Shown here: one piece after another, positions 7,143-9,333 of the stretch
How the letters are laid out: every line of letters starts with the position of its first letter
Position numbering within the stretch: the stretch's first letter is position 1
Source: Planctomycetota bacterium
Lineage (GTDB): Bacteria; Planctomycetota; PLA2; JAEUHO01
Reading direction: 5' to 3'
NCBI GenBank assembly: GCA_029213105.1
Contig: JARGNS010000045.1
Span: forward strand, 3,976-13,308
DNA length: 9,333 nt
Program-made: the position numbers and the translations under genes
Notes under the pieces: model-generated
Database searches by the model: none
Told to the model about the DNA's origin: nothing
What the model saw: the letters and a program-made list of their open reading frames with translations, nothing else

Positions 7143-8579
7143 ATGCGACCGCGCCTCCACAGCCTGATCTTCGTACTGATGGCGCTCGGCGTCGTCGTCG
7201 GGTTGCTGCTCGCGCAGGTCGAGGACAAGAGCTCCGACGGCTTCACGACCACGATCCAGTGGCTCGATTTCTTCGGCAAGACCGTGTTCATCGGCCTCCT
7301 GAAGATGATCATCGCACCACTGATCCTGGCCAGCATCGTGGCGGGCGTGACGAGCATCCCGTCGTTTCGCGACGCGGGCCGCATCGGCTTCCGCACGCTC
7401 GGCTACTACATCGGCACCACCACCCTCGCGGTGGCGATCGGGCTGATCCTCGTCCTGATGATCCAACCCGGCGAGCGCGGGGCCGCCGAGTCCATGCGTG
7501 CGAAGCGCAGTGCCGAGTTGACGGCGCGGCGCGCCGAGTTCGCGGAGCAGACCGGCAAGCAGGCCGACGAGGCGCGCCCGGAGTACCTGGGCTGGCTCGA
7601 GCAGCGTGAAGGGGAGGGCCGGGGGGACAAGTACACCCGCGTCGTCGCCAAGCGCGATCGCACGACGTTCGAGATGTTCGTCGACGACATCGTCAAGCCC
7701 ATGATCGACAACCCATTCCATGCCCTGGGTGCACGCAACAGCCTGGGAATCATCTTCTTCGCACTGCTGCTCGCGCTCGCGTGCGCGGCGCTCGGCGCGC
7801 CGGCGCAGCCGGTCGTGGACTTCTTCCAGGCCATGAACCTGGTGGTCCTCAAGATCACCAGCTGGCTCATGGCGATCTCGCCCTTCGCCGTGTTCTGCCT
7901 GATGGCTTCGATCATCGCCACCCACGGTCCCGAGGTGTTCGAGTCGCTCGGCTGGTACTGCGGCACGGTCATCGGCGGCATCGCGATCCATGTCTGCGTC
8001 CTGCTGACGCTGTGCGCCGTGTTCGGGCGCCTGTCGCCGTGGCGCTTCCTGCGCGGCATCCGCGAGGCCTGGGCCGTCGCGTTCGCCACGCGCTCGAGCG
8101 CCGCCACACTGCCGGTCACCGTGCGCTGCGTGACCGAGAAGCTCGGCGTGTCGAAGAAGGTGGCCAACTTCACGCTGCCCGTGGGCGCGACGGTGAACAT
8201 GGATGGCACCGCGCTCTACGAGGGCGTGGCGGTGATCTTCCTCATCCAGATGTACGGCGGCATGGACGACGTCGGCATCACCCTCGTCGGCGGGGCGATC
8301 CTCATCCTCTTCATCACGGCCGTGCTCGCCTCCGTGGGCGCCGCCGCCGTGCCCGACGCCGGCCTCGTGACCATGGTCCTTGTCGCGACCGCCGTCCACC
8401 TGCCCGTCTACTACCTGCCCTTCATCTTCGCCGTGGACGCCTTCCTGGACATGTTCCGGACCTCCACGAACGTCATGGGCGACGCCATCGGCGCCGTCGT
8501 GGTGGACCGCTTCGAGAACGGGGGCGCCAGCCCGCCCGCCGCCCCCGAGGCCGCCCCCCAGGCCGACCCCAGCGCCTAG
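7143..8579 (+). CDS. Dicarboxylate/amino acid:cation symporter (SDF family)
   Basis: A 478-residue inner-membrane secondary transporter that couples uptake of acidic amino acids or C4-dicarboxylates to Na+ or H+. Membrane segments begin at about residues 6-26 and continue through 45-70 and 86-108. Conserved transport-core motifs are present: TRSSAATLPV (HP1 region, Arg317), NMDGT at 352-356 (unwound TM7), and DMFRT at 436-440 followed by NVMGD (Asp436, Arg439, Asp447). By comparison with GltPh, Arg439 matches Arg397, which binds the substrate side-chain carboxylate, so an acidic substrate is favoured. Between TM3 and TM4 (about 109-190) is a charged, Ala/Glu/Arg-rich stretch roughly 45 residues longer than the GltPh loop. 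The Pro/Ala-rich C-terminal tail is cytoplasmic. The start at 7143 has AGGG nine bases upstream and places TM1 properly; the in-frame Met at 7053 would overlap the divergent hydrolase gene. Glutamate/aspartate versus malate/succinate cannot be decided here. Confidence 0.92.
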   Translation: MRPRLHSLIFVLMALGVVVGLLLAQVEDKSSDGFTTTIQWLDFFGKTVFIGLLKMIIAPLILASIVAGVTSIPSFRDAGRIGFRTLGYYIGTTTLAVAIGLILVLMIQPGERGAAESMRAKRSAELTARRAEFAEQTGKQADEARPEYLGWLEQREGEGRGDKYTRVVAKRDRTTFEMFVDDIVKPMIDNPFHALGARNSLGIIFFALLLALACAALGAPAQPVVDFFQAMNLVVLKITSWLMAISPFAVFCLMASIIATHGPEVFESLGWYCGTVIGGIAIHVCVLLTLCAVFGRLSPWRFLRGIREAWAVAFATRSSAATLPVTVRCVTEKLGVSKKVANFTLPVGATVNMDGTALYEGVAVIFLIQMYGGMDDVGITLVGGAILILFITAVLASVGAAAVPDAGLVTMVLVATAVHLPVYYLPFIFAVDAFLDMFRTSTNVMGDAIGAVVVDRFENGGASPPAAPEAAPQADPSA

Positions 8580-8581
8580 GC

Positions 8582-8613
8582 CCGCTCGGGCGGCCGCCCG
8601 GCCTGGCGAGCGG
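8582..8613 (+). terminator. Probable terminator hairpin after the symporter gene
   Basis: CCGCTCG (8582-8588) pairs perfectly with CGAGCGG (8607-8613), starting two bases after the symporter stop codon. The enclosed sequence holds a GGGCGGCCGCCC palindrome that can stack as an inner stem. No T-run follows, so an intrinsic terminator is plausible but not certain. The rest of the gap to 8736 is GC-rich with no gene; an AT-richer patch at 8668-8700 contains TACACT (8676-8681), a weak -10-like hexamer without a convincing -35. Confidence 0.4.
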
Positions 8614-8721
8614 CCAATCCGCCCGAATTCCCCCCCTCCCGTGGGGCCCGGCCCGGCTCCGGCACCCCTTGTGCATACACTGGGTTGGCACTGGCAATCC
8701 GGCCGCCGGGCGCCCGATCAC

Positions 8722-8726
8722 AGGAG
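8722..8726 (+). promoter_or_regulatory. Ribosome binding site of the Ser/Gly/Arg-rich secreted protein
   Basis: AGGAG ends ten bases before the ATG at 8737, a slightly long but acceptable spacing. It supports that start, which immediately precedes a good signal peptide. Confidence 0.6.
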
Positions 8727-8736
8727 TGTCTGGATC

Positions 8737-9333
8737 ATGCAGAAGCATCTACTCGTCGGTCTCGCGCTCTGCGCCAGCCTGCTTCTCCTCGCCTCGGCCG
8801 CCGAGGCCCGCGGCGGCGGCTCACGGGGCGGCAGCAGCAGCGGCTCCCGCGGCGGCGGCATCGGCCGCGGCTTCTCCGGCGGCAGCCGGGGCTTCTCCGG
8901 CGGCGGCTCCCGCAGCAGCGGGATCAGCCGCGGGATCTCCGGCAGCCGAGGCTTCTCCGGCGGCAGCCGCGGATTCTCGGGCAGCAGCCGGGGCTCCTCG
9001 GGCCGCAGCAGCGCCATCAACCGCGGATTCTCCGGCAGCAGCCGCGGATTCTCCGGCAGCAGCCGTGGCCGTTCGGCCTCCTCGGGCCGCAGCAGCTCCG
9101 GTCGTGCCCCCTCGCGAGGCTACAGCCCGCGCAGCACCCCCAGCCGCACCCGCAGCTACAGCCGCTCCAGCACAGCCAGCCGTGGCACCCCCAGCGTGGG
9201 TCGCTCCGGCCGCTCCAGCGGCAGTCGTTCCAGCGGCAGTCGCTCCACGAGAGCCCCCACGACCCGCCAGGCGCCCACGCGCAGCCGCAGCGCCGCCTCG
9301 GCCGCCCAGCGTCAGGCGGCAGTCAATCGCCTC
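8737..9333 (+). CDS. Secreted Ser/Gly/Arg-rich repeat protein, C-terminus beyond window
   Basis: The 199 visible codons run to the right edge without a stop. Residues 1-24 (MQKHLLVGLALCASLLLLAS and AAEA) form a clean signal peptide, probably cut after Ala-Glu-Ala. The mature part is almost entirely Ser, Gly and Arg: RGFSG occurs six times with variants RGISG and RGSSG at about residues 42-110, followed by Ser/Arg-Pro/Thr stretches and GRSSGSRSSGSRS. The tail becomes Ala/Gln/Arg-rich (SAASAAQRQAAVNRL), which might lead into a helical region past the edge. The Phe in each RGFSG unit and the high Arg content suggest a basic, disordered, possibly self-associating or polyanion-binding exported protein; that is inference. 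Serine and arginine codons vary (AGC, TCC, TCG; CGC, CGG, CGA, CGT), so the repeat is not mere nucleotide slippage throughout. The opposite-strand open frame here is a shadow. Function unknown. Confidence 0.75.
   Translation, partial: MQKHLLVGLALCASLLLLASAAEARGGGSRGGSSSGSRGGGIGRGFSGGSRGFSGGGSRSSGISRGISGSRGFSGGSRGFSGSSRGSSGRSSAINRGFSGSSRGFSGSSRGRSASSGRSSSGRAPSRGYSPRSTPSRTRSYSRSSTASRGTPSVGRSGRSSGSRSSGSRSTRAPTTRQAPTRSRSAASAAQRQAAVNRL
9022..9063 (+). repeat. Perfect 21-bp tandem duplication within the repeat gene
   Basis: The 21-bp unit at 9022-9042, encoding Arg-Gly-Phe-Ser-Gly-Ser-Ser, is repeated exactly at 9043-9063. Identity at synonymous positions, unlike the neighbouring diverged RGFSG units, indicates a recent duplication. 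Confidence 0.9.
9211..9240 (+). repeat. Two near-identical 15-bp tandem units within the repeat gene
   Basis: CGYTCCAGCGGCAGT occurs at 9211-9225 and 9226-9240 with one C/T difference, encoding Arg-Ser-Ser-Gly-Ser twice. A partial third unit (CGCTCC) follows at 9241. Confidence 0.85.

Noticed and set aside
6183..8399. 738-codon open frame on the minus strand
   Set aside because: It runs antisense to the symporter, whose SDF motifs are unmistakable, and out of frame through the MBL hydrolase. It is His/Asp/Arg-rich with no domain.
8686..8704. TTGGCACTGGCA resembling a sigma-54 promoter
   Set aside because: The -24-like GGCAC is present but no GC falls at the required spacing for the -12 element.
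8718..9020. Minus-strand Pro/Arg/Glu-rich 100-codon frame
   Set aside because: It is the complement of the RGFSG repeats. The plus strand has a ribosome site and signal peptide; this frame has neither.
9022..9063. Possible CRISPR-like or mobile repeat
   Set aside because: The repeats are in-frame codon repeats with no spacers and lie inside a coding region.

Overview
The window is very GC-rich, gene-dense bacterial chromosomal DNA with short intergenic gaps and nearly every codon ending in G or C. No rRNA, tRNA, mobile element or CRISPR array was seen. Secreted proteins built from PPC-like beta-sandwich domains, a DUF6941-like protein and a degenerate stand-alone receiver suggest a Planctomycetota-like or other high-GC environmental bacterium. 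No marker gene settles the lineage, so this is inference.

Layout. Positions 1-5859 are a run of four minus-strand genes. In transcription order they are: a secreted protein of unknown function (5859-4381); a secreted trypsin-like serine protease with beta-sandwich domains in front of a C-terminal catalytic domain (4165-1973); a small receiver-like protein lacking most phosphorylation residues (1866-1432); and class II fumarase (1351-2, running off the left edge about 20-25 residues before its expected end). A DUF6941-like gene (5818-6246, plus) overlaps the 5' end of the first secreted-protein gene and converges, with a 1-bp gap, on a metallo-beta-lactamase-fold hydrolase (7084-6248, minus). 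That hydrolase is divergent, across 58 bp, from a dicarboxylate/acidic amino acid:cation symporter of the SDF family (7143-8579, plus). The window closes with the start of a secreted Ser/Gly/Arg-rich repeat protein (8737 to beyond 9333, plus).

Functionally, fumarase (TCA cycle) and the SDF symporter (C4-dicarboxylate or Glu/Asp uptake) could share metabolites, but they are far apart in opposite orientation, so this is weak. The two secreted proteins at 1973-5859 share orientation and beta-rich composition and may act together at the cell surface. Because of the GC content, several antisense frames are open for hundreds of codons; these were treated as shadows. I see no clear new multi-gene system. 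The most unusual items are the receiver-like protein, the protease/partner pair, the RGFSG-repeat secreted protein, and the long extracellular loop in the symporter.
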